From NCBI GenBank assembly GCA_964461455.1, contig CAYWUJ010000008.1, forward strand, positions 17,383 through 81,382: a DNA stretch of 64,000 nucleotides. The letters are read 5' to 3'. The notes below the pieces were generated by a model. That model searched no databases and was not told where the DNA came from. It saw only the letters and a program-made list of their open reading frames with translations. The stretch comes from UBA1413 sp964461455. Its GTDB lineage: Bacteria > Bacteroidota > Bacteroidia > Bacteroidales > Prolixibacteraceae. Of the stretch, positions 34,512 to 42,262 are shown piece by piece (the stretch's first letter is position 1; each line of letters starts with the position of its first letter). The translations under genes and the position numbers were made by a program.

Positions 34512-35420
34512 TCATCCCCCGGTCAGGTGCTGGAAGATGTTTTCCAGGTTTTCCTGTTTTTCAGTCAGGGCGAGCAGGGTAATTCCTGAATCTACGGCAA
34601 ACCGGAAGAGGTGTGGGCGGGCATCTTCTCCGGGGAGGGCCGAAAAGAGCCATCCCTTTCCCTCTTTCACCACTTGTCTGATGCCGGGAATTTTTTCCAG
34701 CAGTTCCGGTGCCGGGGAAACGTCAAATTCGGCATATACTTTCTGGACAGAGAGCAGCGATCTCTCCCTGAGTTGTGCAATGGGACTGTCGGCGACCAGT
34801 TTTCCCTGGTTGATGATGATCACCCTGTTGCACATGGCTTCGATTTCCTGAAGGATATGGGAGGAGAGGAGGACGGTTTTTTCGCGGGCTACGCGGGAGA
34901 TGAGGCTTCTGATTTCCCCCATTTGGTTGGGGTCGAGGCCACTGGTGGGCTCGTCGAGGAGAAGGACCGGGGGATCATGGAGCAGCGCCTGGGCCAGGCC
35001 GACCCTTTGCCTGTACCCCTTTGAGAGGGCCCCTATCTTTTTGTGGCTTTCCTTTTCAAGGCCGGTCATGGCCATCATTTCCCTGACCCGGTCACGCACC
35101 CGGGGAAGCTTGTAGAAGCCCGCAGCGATTTCCAGATATTCAGCAATATAGAGGTCGGTGTAGAGAGGATTGTTCTCGGGAAGGTAGCCGATTTGCCGCC
35201 TGATGGCCACCCCTTCCGCAGAGATCTTCTCCCCGTTGATGATCACCTCACCCGAGGAGGCAGGCAAAACACCGGTGATAATTTTCATCAGCGTCGACTT
35301 TCCGGCGCCGTTAGGTCCCAGGAACCCTGTCAACTCCCCGCTGTTCAGGGTAAATGAAACCTGGTCAAGCGCTTTCTGCTCTCCGAAGTACCGGGTTATC
35401 TCCTTAATTTCTAATGCCAT
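34512..35420 (-). CDS. gldA: GldA-type ABC transporter ATP-binding protein
   Basis: The protein has 302 residues. ABC motifs: Walker A GPNGAGKST (about 35-43), signature LSKGYRQRVGLAQAL (about 134-148), Walker B VLLLDEPTSGLDP (about 153-165) and an H-loop (LLSSHI). The C-terminal 80 or so residues match the GldA/NatA-like extension. GldA with GldF/GldG is needed for gliding in Flavobacterium. The permease genes are not adjacent here, so the partner is elsewhere and actual gliding is not implied. Confidence 0.85.
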   Translation of the reverse strand: MALEIKEITRYFGEQKALDQVSFTLNSGELTGFLGPNGAGKSTLMKIITGVLPASSGEVIINGEKISAEGVAIRRQIGYLPENNPLYTDLYIAEYLEIAAGFYKLPRVRDRVREMMAMTGLEKESHKKIGALSKGYRQRVGLAQALLHDPPVLLLDEPTSGLDPNQMGEIRSLISRVAREKTVLLSSHILQEIEAMCNRVIIINQGKLVADSPIAQLRERSLLSVQKVYAEFDVSPAPELLEKIPGIRQVVKEGKGWLFSALPGEDARPHLFRFAVDSGITLLALTEKQENLENIFQHLTGG

Positions 35421-35436
35421 TCCAATTAAATAAAAA

Positions 35437-35444
35437 CAAAAATA
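35437..35444 (-). promoter_or_regulatory. -7 box for gldA
   Basis: TATTTTTG on the minus strand, 16 nt before the start codon, in the short region divergent with ispG. It would give a very short leader. Confidence 0.35.
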
Positions 35445-35475
35445 GTTGAATCTTTTTAAATTTGGGTTATGTGAT

Positions 35476-35483
35476 TAATTTTG
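35476..35483 (+). promoter_or_regulatory. -7 box for ispG
   Basis: TAATTTTG, 26 nt before the ispG ATG at 35510. This supports the internal ATG over the longer TTG-initiated frame that would begin upstream of the box. Confidence 0.45.
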
Positions 35484-35509
35484 CATTCAGGGCTTTGAAA
35501 CCACAATAT

Positions 35510-37363
35510 ATGGATAATCCCAATTTCAGGTATATCAACGATTTATGCAGGTATCAGCGTTACCGTACCCGTGAGGTGCAGGTAGGTTCGATACCCCTGG
35601 GGGGTGAACATCCGGTCAGGATCCAGTCGATGACCGATACCGATACCAAGGATACGGAAGCTACGGTTAATCAGATTATCGAAATTATCAAGGCAGGGGC
35701 CGATTACGTCAGGGTGACGGTGAAGGGGCTCCGCGATGCCGAGAACCTCAGGGATATCAAGAAGGCGCTGGTCGGCAGGGGGTTTAACAATCCTCTCATC
35801 GCCGACATTCACTTCAACCCGAAGCTCGCCGAAATTGCGGCGCGCTACATCTCGAAGGTACGTATCAATCCGGGCAATTTCTATGACAAGCGGGCCAGTT
35901 TTGAGCATTTGCTGTATACCGATGAACAGTACCGCGAGGAGCTGCAGAAAATTGAAGAGTTGTTTATTCCATTTCTGGAGATGTTACGCGAGAGCAACAC
36001 CGCCCTGCGCATCGGCGCCAACCATGGATCCCTCTCTGACCGGATCATGAGCCGTTACGGCGACACCTCTACGGGGATCGTGGAATCGGTGATGGAATTT
36101 CTCAGGATCTGCAAACGGGTCGATTTCAATAATGTGGTCATTTCCATCAAGTCGAGCAACACCCGGATGATGGTTTATACTGTGCGGCTTTTCTGTTATA
36201 AGATGAAGCTCGAGGATATGGATTATCCTCTTCATTTGGGGGTTACCGAGGCCGGAGAGGGTGAAGAGGGGCGCATTCGCTCAGCGGTAGGAATAGGAGC
36301 GTTGCTGGCCGACGGCATTGGTGACACGATACGTGTATCGCTGACCGAAAAGCCGGAGCGAGAGATTCCGGTAGCCATGAAGCTGATCAATCATTTCAAG
36401 TCGTACCACGATCACCAGAAAATCACGGCCCCCCTGCATGCCCAGACCAACCCCTTTGAGTACGAGCGGCGTTCGACACGGCCGGTGCTGAATATGGGAG
36501 GCAGGTCCCTTCCGGTGGTCATGGCTGATCTGGGAGAGAGGTCCCTGCAGGAAATCCTGCCCATTCGCGGCAAACTCATTCCTGAGTATTTCCTGTCGGG
36601 GAACAGGGTTCTTGATATGCAGGGCAACGGTTCTCCGGTGATCTCCCTTGAAGAGTATCTTTTTGAGAGCACCCGTTGGGGCAGGATGAAGTTCATCCGC
36701 ACCAATAAGATGGAGTTTGACCATTTCATGGACCGCCATCCCGAAATCATGACCAAGCTCAAGCAGACCCGTAAGACCGTTTTGCTGATGGAGAGCCAGA
36801 ACCGGAATCCCTTTGCTGAGTTCAGGGCTTTTTTCATGATGCTGGAAACCCATATCTGGAAAGTGCCGGTGATCCTCTACCGCCGGTACAACGAAAAGTC
36901 GCTCGAGGATCTCCAGATCAAGGCGTCGGCCGACCTCGGGGGATTACTTATCGATGGTTATGGTGACGGGATCTGCATCTCGAATGATCATGAAAATATC
37001 ACCTTTACAGAGCTTAAGGACCTCAGTTTCGGGATACTTCAGTCATCGCGCATGAGGGTTTCCCGCACCGAATTTATCTCCTGTCCGGGTTGCGGGCGTA
37101 CCCAGTTCGACCTGCATGAGACCACACGGAAAGTCAAGGAGCATTTTGGCCACCTGCACCACCTGAAAATCGGCATCATGGGATGCATCGTGAACGGTCC
37201 GGGAGAAATGGGCGATGTCGACTACGGATTTGTGGGTTCCGGCAACGGAAAAATCAGCCTTTACAAAGGACTTCAGTTGGTCAAGAGGGCCATCCCCTTC
37301 GAAGATGCCGTGGAAGAGCTGGAACGTCTGATCAGGGAGAATGGCGACTGGGCTGACGCTTAG
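35510..37363 (+). CDS. ispG: 4-hydroxy-3-methylbut-2-enyl diphosphate synthase, long form
   Basis: IspG (GcpE) is the [4Fe-4S] reductase that performs the penultimate step of the MEP isoprenoid pathway. The protein has 617 residues from ATG 35510, against about 370 in the short form. The N-terminal TIM barrel (PVRIQSMTDTDTKDTEATV) and the C-terminal cluster domain (SCPGCGRTQFDL and GIMGCIVNGPGEM, supplying the three Cys and a Glu) are separated by an extra domain of roughly 240 residues. This long form is known from plants, Chlamydia and Bacteroidota. With dxr at 54909 it shows that the organism uses the MEP route. Confidence 0.95.
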   Translation: MDNPNFRYINDLCRYQRYRTREVQVGSIPLGGEHPVRIQSMTDTDTKDTEATVNQIIEIIKAGADYVRVTVKGLRDAENLRDIKKALVGRGFNNPLIADIHFNPKLAEIAARYISKVRINPGNFYDKRASFEHLLYTDEQYREELQKIEELFIPFLEMLRESNTALRIGANHGSLSDRIMSRYGDTSTGIVESVMEFLRICKRVDFNNVVISIKSSNTRMMVYTVRLFCYKMKLEDMDYPLHLGVTEAGEGEEGRIRSAVGIGALLADGIGDTIRVSLTEKPEREIPVAMKLINHFKSYHDHQKITAPLHAQTNPFEYERRSTRPVLNMGGRSLPVVMADLGERSLQEILPIRGKLIPEYFLSGNRVLDMQGNGSPVISLEEYLFESTRWGRMKFIRTNKMEFDHFMDRHPEIMTKLKQTRKTVLLMESQNRNPFAEFRAFFMMLETHIWKVPVILYRRYNEKSLEDLQIKASADLGGLLIDGYGDGICISNDHENITFTELKDLSFGILQSSRMRVSRTEFISCPGCGRTQFDLHETTRKVKEHFGHLHHLKIGIMGCIVNGPGEMGDVDYGFVGSGNGKISLYKGLQLVKRAIPFEDAVEELERLIRENGDWADA

Positions 37364-37394
37364 GGTGCCACCGGGGGCGTGTTCGTCTTCGTTT

Positions 37395-38033
37395 CTACAG
37401 GAAAAGGCCGAATCTGAAACCTCCCACCATCAGGGTACCTGAATATCCGAGGTCACCCCACCATTCATTGTAATAACCATGCAATCCGGAACTGCGGTTG
37501 TCGAAACTGAAGCGGATTCCGGTTCCGAGGTAAAAATCAAAGTAAACAGAGCGGGAAGCCAGGGCCTGGTACCCAAAAATCAGGTTTCCTCCGGTTTTCC
37601 AGATGCCGGTCTGCATCATCTCTTCGTGGAGCCCGAAATAGGTGGCGTCATCTTCCCTGTACTGATAGGAGGTCAGCCCTTCATCCCTGACGGAACGGTA
37701 CTGGAGCACCGGTCCGTAGGCCAGATAGGCTCCCCGGGGATCTTTCCCCTGACCAATGAAGACCCGGTGCTGCAGGTCAATGCCCACGCCTGTCATTTCG
37801 TTGAAATTCCACAGGTTGGAATTTTCGGTGACCAGGTAAAGCTGGGGGGCCACTACCAGCCATTGATTCCTTCCCGGCAGCCTGATGTCGAAATCGATGC
37901 GGGTACCACTGGTGATGGCATACTGGGGCACCAAACCAATGCCGAATCTTTTTTCTTTGGGAACGGGAATTTCATCCTGCCCTGCCAGAAGGAAGGGAAG
38001 CAACAGGAGAATAAGAGAGAAAAAACGAATCAT
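37395..38033 (-). CDS. Outer-membrane beta-barrel-like protein, unknown
   Basis: The protein has 212 residues with a signal peptide (MIRFFSLILLLLPFLLAGQ). The mature part is rich in alternating aromatic/polar strands and ends in a hydrophobic strand with aromatic residues (LMVGGFRFGLFL), typical of a small outer-membrane barrel. I recognise no named family. It is the last gene of a three-gene minus-strand operon with two LVIVD-repeat proteins (9 bp gap). Confidence 0.7.
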   Translation of the reverse strand: MIRFFSLILLLLPFLLAGQDEIPVPKEKRFGIGLVPQYAITSGTRIDFDIRLPGRNQWLVVAPQLYLVTENSNLWNFNEMTGVGIDLQHRVFIGQGKDPRGAYLAYGPVLQYRSVRDEGLTSYQYREDDATYFGLHEEMMQTGIWKTGGNLIFGYQALASRSVYFDFYLGTGIRFSFDNRSSGLHGYYNEWWGDLGYSGTLMVGGFRFGLFL

Positions 38034-38042
38034 GAGGTGCAG

Positions 38043-38819
38043 TTATTTAATGACTTTGATTTCACTGAGTTTGGTGATGGTGTCGTTTCCGATCTGGTAC
38101 TGGACAAAGCCTTCTTCGCCGGTGACCAGGGCCAGGCGGCCCTTCAGGATGAGGTCGAAGGCCGCGACATCACTGAAGTGGACCAACTGTTTGATCTGCG
38201 ATTTGTTTTGCACATCAAAGACTTTAATGCCATCATCACACACCCAGAGGGTATCGTTCCGGATGGCCAGTCCCCGGGGAGAAGAAAGAGAATGGGTGCC
38301 AACCTGCCTTGGAGCAGTCTTGTCACGGATGTCCACAATCTGCAGTTCATCGCCGGCCCTCCAGCACCGCATATTCGAGGAGCTGAGGGTCACATAGGCA
38401 TACTGGCCGTCGGAAACCACCGGATCGCAGGCATAGATATGTTCGTAAAAGGAGATTTTCTCCGGATTCTCCGGGGAGGTGATGTCGTAGATGTACATGC
38501 CGGTGGAGGTTCCCAGGAAGAGGTTCTGGTCGAGGGGGAAGATGGTCTCCACACCAAAGCCCACGTTGCGGTTGGTTTTAAATACGGGTTTTTCCGGATC
38601 GGCCAGGCTGAATACCTTCAGGGTGCGGTCGTCGACGGTGTACAGATGATCGCCTGCGACGGTAAAGCGGGCCATGGATCCTCCAGTTCCCTCGCCTGAA
38701 GAGAAGTCCGATTCGAAACTTTCTCCCATCTGGCAGCCGGCCGCCAGGATCAGGATAACCATGGCAGGGAGGAGCCTCCGGGTGACCCTGTTTTTAAGGG
38801 TTAATTTCTTTCTTTCCAT
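38043..38819 (-). CDS. LVIVD-repeat beta-propeller lipoprotein
   Basis: The protein has 258 residues. The lipobox is ILAAGC (Cys28 or so). The mature part carries propeller-blade repeats: LYTVDDRTLKVFSLADPEKP, MYIYDITSPENPEKI, LQIVDIRDKTAPRQVG and IKVFDVQNKSQIKQL, the LVIVD pattern. The stretch GTGGSMARFTV is frequent in Bacteroidota LVIVD proteins. Its start overlaps the upstream LVIVD gene by 19 bp. In the homologues I remember, these two parts form one chain of about 420 residues. Here each has its own signal sequence. Confidence 0.82.
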   Translation of the reverse strand: MERKKLTLKNRVTRRLLPAMVILILAAGCQMGESFESDFSSGEGTGGSMARFTVAGDHLYTVDDRTLKVFSLADPEKPVFKTNRNVGFGVETIFPLDQNLFLGTSTGMYIYDITSPENPEKISFYEHIYACDPVVSDGQYAYVTLSSSNMRCWRAGDELQIVDIRDKTAPRQVGTHSLSSPRGLAIRNDTLWVCDDGIKVFDVQNKSQIKQLVHFSDVAAFDLILKGRLALVTGEEGFVQYQIGNDTITKLSEIKVIK

Positions 38820-39298
38820 CTTACCAGTATTGCGTTGTCAGGGCGGGCCATTTGTTCACGGGGGGTGAGTCCCCTGCCGTTGGGAGCCTGCAGTTCCGGG
38901 AAAACATCTTTATTGCGGCTGGAAACCTCAATTCCTGTCATTTGGGTAGAGAGGGTCAGGGAAACCAGATCCACGGCATTGTCGGCATACAGGACCTGGT
39001 CCTTCATGGCCATGTCGATGCATCCGTCGATGCGGATAAAGGCGAAATTTTCGGGTTCCGCGGGATCGGTATTGTCGATCACATGGATGCCCTGGTACTT
39101 TTCGTTGATGAAAATAAGGTCGTCTTTCAGGTAGATTTTTCCGGGGTTCCGGATGTCGCGGGGCCCCTCCATTCGGATTCCCTTTTCCATCTCGCTCCGG
39201 AGCATAAAAACCGGCTCATACATCGACACCGGTTCGATGTCAAAGCCCGAAACCAACAGGAAAAGAAAGGCCAAAGCCATAAATTTGTACTTTTTCAT
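38801..39298 (-). CDS. LVIVD-repeat secreted protein, N-terminal partner
   Basis: The protein has 165 residues with a signal peptide (MKKYKFMALAFLFLLVSGFD) lacking a lipobox Cys. Repeat-like text IFINEKYQGIHVIDNTDPAE, GCIDMAMKDQVLYADNAVDL and VSLTLSTQMTG corresponds to the first propeller blades of LVIVD proteins. The C-terminus ILVRWKERN is where single-chain homologues, as I recall them, continue into the second half, which here is the overlapping downstream gene. It probably works with that protein at the cell surface. Its function is unknown. A -7 box lies at 39376-39383. Confidence 0.78.
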   Translation of the reverse strand: MKKYKFMALAFLFLLVSGFDIEPVSMYEPVFMLRSEMEKGIRMEGPRDIRNPGKIYLKDDLIFINEKYQGIHVIDNTDPAEPENFAFIRIDGCIDMAMKDQVLYADNAVDLVSLTLSTQMTGIEVSSRNKDVFPELQAPNGRGLTPREQMARPDNAILVRWKERN

Positions 39299-39375
39299 AA
39301 GAGAGTTTCCGGGATGAATGAATTATTGGATTTTCTGTATTGACGGGGCAGCAGCCCGAGTGTTGCGTCACGCGG

Positions 39376-39383
39376 CAAATTTA
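39376..39383 (-). promoter_or_regulatory. -7 box for the LVIVD operon
   Basis: TAAATTTG on the minus strand matches TAnnTTTG, 77 nt before the start codon at 39298. Confidence 0.35.
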
Positions 39384-39463
39384 GTAAATTATGTTCAGCC
39401 CGGAAGAAAATTAGCATCCGTATTAAATGATACCGATGGGATGAAAACAATCATTTTTTGGAA

Positions 39464-39501
39464 ATTGTCACCTGCGTTTGACAATAATAATTAAAATTGT
39501 C
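39464..39501 (+). promoter_or_regulatory. Three phased ATTGTC/GACAAT half-sites upstream of the flavin reductase
   Basis: ATTGTC (39464-39469), 10 nt, GACAAT (39480-39485), 10 nt, ATTGTC (39496-39501). Spacing is exactly 16 bp between equivalent positions, with alternating orientation, ending 35 nt before the flavin reductase ATG. This looks like a cooperative operator. The regulator is unknown. Confidence 0.5.
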
Positions 39502-39536
39502 CATCACAAATTGGATAAACGTTAATCAGGAGCGAT

Positions 39537-40124
39537 ATGATAAAGACAGATTTCAAGCCGGGAACGATGATTTATCCGTTGCCCGCGGTGATGGTCAGCT
39601 GCGGGGAGAGCCCCGAAGAGTACAATATCATCACCATTGCGTGGACGGGCACCATCTGCAGTGATCCGCCGATGTGTTACATTTCGGTGCGGCCGGGGCG
39701 TCATTCCCATGGGATCATCAGCCGGACCGGGGAGTTCGTGATCAACCTGACCACTGAGGAGCTGGCCAGGGCCACTGACTGGTGCGGATGCCGCACGGGG
39801 AGGAAATTCAACAAGTGGAAGGAGATGAACCTTACCCCGGCACCTGCCCGGAAGGTCAAAGCCCCGGTGATCGCCGAATCACCCGTCAACATCGAATGTG
39901 TGGTCAAACAGGTCATTCCCCTGGGCACCCACGACATGTTCATCGCCGAGGTTGTCAATATCCAGGCCGACGAAGCCTATATCGACCACAAAGGGGCCTT
40001 CAGCCTGGCCAAGGCAGGCCCGCTGGTATATAATCACGGCCACTATTTCGGCCTGGGCAGAAAAATCGGGAAGTTCGGGTGGAGCGTCGAACGTAAACCC
40101 GGACGGGAAAAGGGTCATCGGTGA
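39537..40124 (+). CDS. Flavin reductase-like FMN-binding protein
   Basis: The protein has 195 residues with a DIM6/NTAB flavin reductase-like split-barrel core: PLPAVMVSCGESPEEYNIIT, AWTGTICSDPPMCYISVRPG, RHSHGIISRTGEFVINLTTE and ATDWCGCRTGRKFNKW. Such proteins bind FMN and use NAD(P)H, or serve as flavoproteins of unknown partner. A Shine-Dalgarno-like CAGGAGC precedes the ATG, and operator-like half-sites lie upstream. The last residues (GREKGHR) fall in a duplicated 17-bp sequence. Confidence 0.88.
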   Translation: MIKTDFKPGTMIYPLPAVMVSCGESPEEYNIITIAWTGTICSDPPMCYISVRPGRHSHGIISRTGEFVINLTTEELARATDWCGCRTGRKFNKWKEMNLTPAPARKVKAPVIAESPVNIECVVKQVIPLGTHDMFIAEVVNIQADEAYIDHKGAFSLAKAGPLVYNHGHYFGLGRKIGKFGWSVERKPGREKGHR

Positions 40125-40158
40125 CCTGCGCTTCGGCGACCGGTCATCGGTGACCTGC
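40113..40158. repeat. 17-bp direct repeat, each unit palindromic, at the end of a gene
   Basis: GGTCATCGGTGACCTGC occurs at 40113-40129 and 40142-40158. Each copy contains the inverted repeat GGTCA-TCGG-TGACC, so two small hairpins are formed. The first copy carries the flavin reductase stop codon. No T-run follows, so it is not a standard terminator. The rest of 40159-40362 shows nothing else. Confidence 0.7.
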
Positions 40159-40362
40159 TGTGGCCCGTCAGGGTAATGGTATGGTTCTCTTCTGCTGGTA
40201 AACCTCCTTCCCCCGAAGCGCTGATTCTCCTGAGTCACCCGGCCAAATACTGTAAAAAAGACATATAGGTATTTAATAGTTAAAGTATGTTAAGCCGTGT
40301 TTTTAAGCATACTTTTTCCCATGGTTGAGTGTTATATTCATAACGTCTTAAAACCAGAAGCC

Positions 40363-40554
40363 ATGATGGAATATGCAAAAGTGATTCTGCCAAAAGTGAT
40401 ATTCAGCAAAATGCTGTTCAGGAAAGAGTTGCGTAAGTGTATTACCTGGATGAGACCCGACGAACGGGAGGAACTGAAGGAGTGGTGTGATGACCAGTTC
40501 AGGACCCAGTTCCCCGAAATCGTGAAGGAGGCTTTTGAAGATCTTGCCGCATAA
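40363..40554 (+). CDS. Small conserved-looking protein, unknown
   Basis: The protein has 63 residues from ATG 40363 (MMEYAKVILPKVIFSKMLF). It has basic amphipathic and acidic segments (ELRKCITWMRPDEREELKEW, QFPEIVKEAFEDLAA) and no signal peptide or membrane helix. The composition is protein-like and I believe similar short proteins are widespread in Bacteroidota, but I cannot name the family. The frame continues upstream to 40297 with a less plausible start. Confidence 0.7.
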   Translation: MMEYAKVILPKVIFSKMLFRKELRKCITWMRPDEREELKEWCDDQFRTQFPEIVKEAFEDLAA

Positions 40555-40591
40555 AGAGAGGGGGCCCGAAAATATTTCCTAATTTGCCCCC

Positions 40592-40750
40592 ATGAAATGC
40601 CCATGCCATTATTTTGTACCAACCGTGATGAAATAGCGAAGCTATTCTTGGCGACCGCTGAAAACGGGCAAGGACCGCCAAAATAACCACATGGGTATTA
40701 CATGTGTTTCCAGTAATTTACCAAATGAACGTTATAATTTAAACACATGA
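40592..40750 (+). repeat. Dispersed start-codon leader element, copy C
   Basis: This is the 159-bp reference copy. The outer arms are ATGAAATGCCCATG and CATGGGTATTACAT (one G-U and one A-A). Inner parts are AATAGC-GAA-GCTATT and TGGCG...CGCCA. The second inverted repeat is CATGTGTTT with AAACACATG, a perfect 9 bp, whose 3' arm contains the ATG start of the downstream peptidase. It differs from copy A at only a few positions in the first 110 nt. Confidence 0.92.
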
Positions 40751-42054
40751 GATCAAGGGTTCTTATTCTGTTTTTTCTGGTGCTGACCTCGTGGGAGGGG
40801 AGGGCATCGGACCTGGTCTCTTTTCTGAAAAGCCGGGAATCTGTTGAGCGTGTGGAAATTCTGGAGGCCCATCCTTTTTTCAGGGAGTCTTTGCTGGTGT
40901 GGGTCAGGCAACCTGTCGACCATCACGATCGGGCAAAGGGAACCTTTCTGCAAAGGGTCTTTGTTTCCCTGTTGGAGCAAAGCGCTCCCGTGGTATTGGT
41001 GACCGAAGGGTACGCCGCGGGCTATGCGAAGAACCCACGGTACCTAAACGAGTTATCTCCCTTACTGGGAGCCAATCAGGTGGTGGCGGAACACCGCTAT
41101 TTCGGGGAGTCGTGGCCTGAGGGGCGTGACTGGCAGTACCTGACCGTGGAAAATGCCGCCGCTGATCATCATCTGATTACCGGACTTCTGAAACCCTGGT
41201 TCACCGGGAAATGGGTCAATACCGGAATCAGCAAAGGGGGACAGACCGCCCTGCTTCACCGGGTTTTTTATCCCGGCGACGTGGACCTGACCGTTTCTTA
41301 TGTGGCGCCCATGAACTTCGGGGTGGAAGACGGGCGCCATGAGTCTTATATTGCCAGGGAGCCGGGCGACCGGGTCAGCCGTAAAAAGATCAGAGAGTTC
41401 CAAACCGAGGTACTCCGCCGCCGTGACCGTCTGATGCCCCTTTTCGGGAAGCTGGTGACCGAGAAAAAATACACCTTCCGGGCTGATCTGGCTGAGATTT
41501 ATGACTATACCCTTCTGGAATACAGCTTCTCTTTCTGGCAGTGGGGGAAAGACCCCGCAACGATACCTCCCCTGACCGCCACCGATGAGGAGATCTTCAG
41601 CCACTGGATGAGCGTGGCCTCCCCCGATTACTTTTCGCTGGAAGAACTGGAACGTATGGGCTCCTTCTTTGTGCAGGCGGCCCGCCAGCTGGGATATTAC
41701 GGTTATGAAACCCGGCCTTTCCGCAAATATCTGGAGATCCCCTCGACCCGGGGTTATCTGGCCCGCCTCTTTTTACCGGAAGGTTACCGGCCGGCCTTTG
41801 ACCGCTCCTCGGCCGACAAGTCGGCCCGCTTCCTCCGTTCCTCTTCCCTGCCTATGGTGTTTATCTACGGCGGTGATGATCCCTGGACGGCCAGCGGGGT
41901 GGTGGTGCCCCGGAATAGCAATATCCTCAAGGTGGTACAAAAGGGTGGAAGCCATTCCGTCAGAATCGCCACCCTGGAGGAAAGCAACAGAAATGCTGTG
42001 CTGACGAAGATCGGTGAAACCATTCCCGTGGCTGTTCCGGCCATGGCGGAATAA
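40747..42054 (+). CDS. Secreted serine aminopeptidase (S28/S37-type, tripeptidyl-peptidase-like)
   Basis: The protein has 435 residues with a signal peptide (MRSRVLILFFLVLTSWEGRA). The alpha/beta-hydrolase fold gives the nucleophile Ser162 in NTGISKGGQTAL, an acid in YGGDDPWTASG (Asp377/378) and His403 in KGGSHSVRI. The opening WVRQPVDH and VVAEHRYFGESWP are typical of PS-10/prolyl tri- or tetrapeptidyl aminopeptidases, which release short peptides from N-termini. Exact specificity is not readable. Its start codon is the terminal ATG of leader element copy C. Confidence 0.85.
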   Translation: MRSRVLILFFLVLTSWEGRASDLVSFLKSRESVERVEILEAHPFFRESLLVWVRQPVDHHDRAKGTFLQRVFVSLLEQSAPVVLVTEGYAAGYAKNPRYLNELSPLLGANQVVAEHRYFGESWPEGRDWQYLTVENAAADHHLITGLLKPWFTGKWVNTGISKGGQTALLHRVFYPGDVDLTVSYVAPMNFGVEDGRHESYIAREPGDRVSRKKIREFQTEVLRRRDRLMPLFGKLVTEKKYTFRADLAEIYDYTLLEYSFSFWQWGKDPATIPPLTATDEEIFSHWMSVASPDYFSLEELERMGSFFVQAARQLGYYGYETRPFRKYLEIPSTRGYLARLFLPEGYRPAFDRSSADKSARFLRSSSLPMVFIYGGDDPWTASGVVVPRNSNILKVVQKGGSHSVRIATLEESNRNAVLTKIGETIPVAVPAMAE

Positions 42055-42104
42055 AAATAATTGACCTGTTTTCAGAAGAATTTCCTTTTTGTGCAAATTT
42101 TGAT

Positions 42105-42112
42105 TATCTTTG
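42105..42112 (+). promoter_or_regulatory. -7 box for tRNA-fMet
   Basis: TATCTTTG matches TAnnTTTG, 42 nt before the 5' end of the tRNA. Confidence 0.45.
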
Positions 42113-42154
42113 CACCGCAATTGAGTTCTGAAATTCTTTGAATGAAAAATATAT

Positions 42155-42227
42155 TGCGGGGTGGAGCAGTTGGTAGCTCGTTGGGCTCATAACCCAGAGG
42201 CCGTACGTTCGAGTCGTACCCCCGCTA
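42155..42227 (+). tRNA. Initiator tRNA-fMet (anticodon CAT)
   Basis: The cloverleaf folds fully: acceptor TGCGGGG with CCCCGCT, D stem GAGC/GCTC, anticodon stem TTGGG/CCCAG around CTCATAA, T stem GTACG/CGTAC with loop TTCGAGT, and discriminator A. Initiator features are present: positions 1 and 72 are T and T and do not pair, A11-T24 is in the D stem, and three G-C pairs stack on the anticodon loop. CCA is not encoded. An intrinsic terminator follows 5 nt later, so it is transcribed alone. Confidence 0.96.
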
Positions 42228-42232
42228 CTCTG

Positions 42233-42262
42233 AAAGTCAGGTTTTTACCTGACTTTTTTTTT
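42233..42262 (+). terminator. Intrinsic terminator after tRNA-fMet
   Basis: AAGTCAGGT pairs with ACCTGACTT around a short T loop and is followed by about nine T. Confidence 0.9.
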
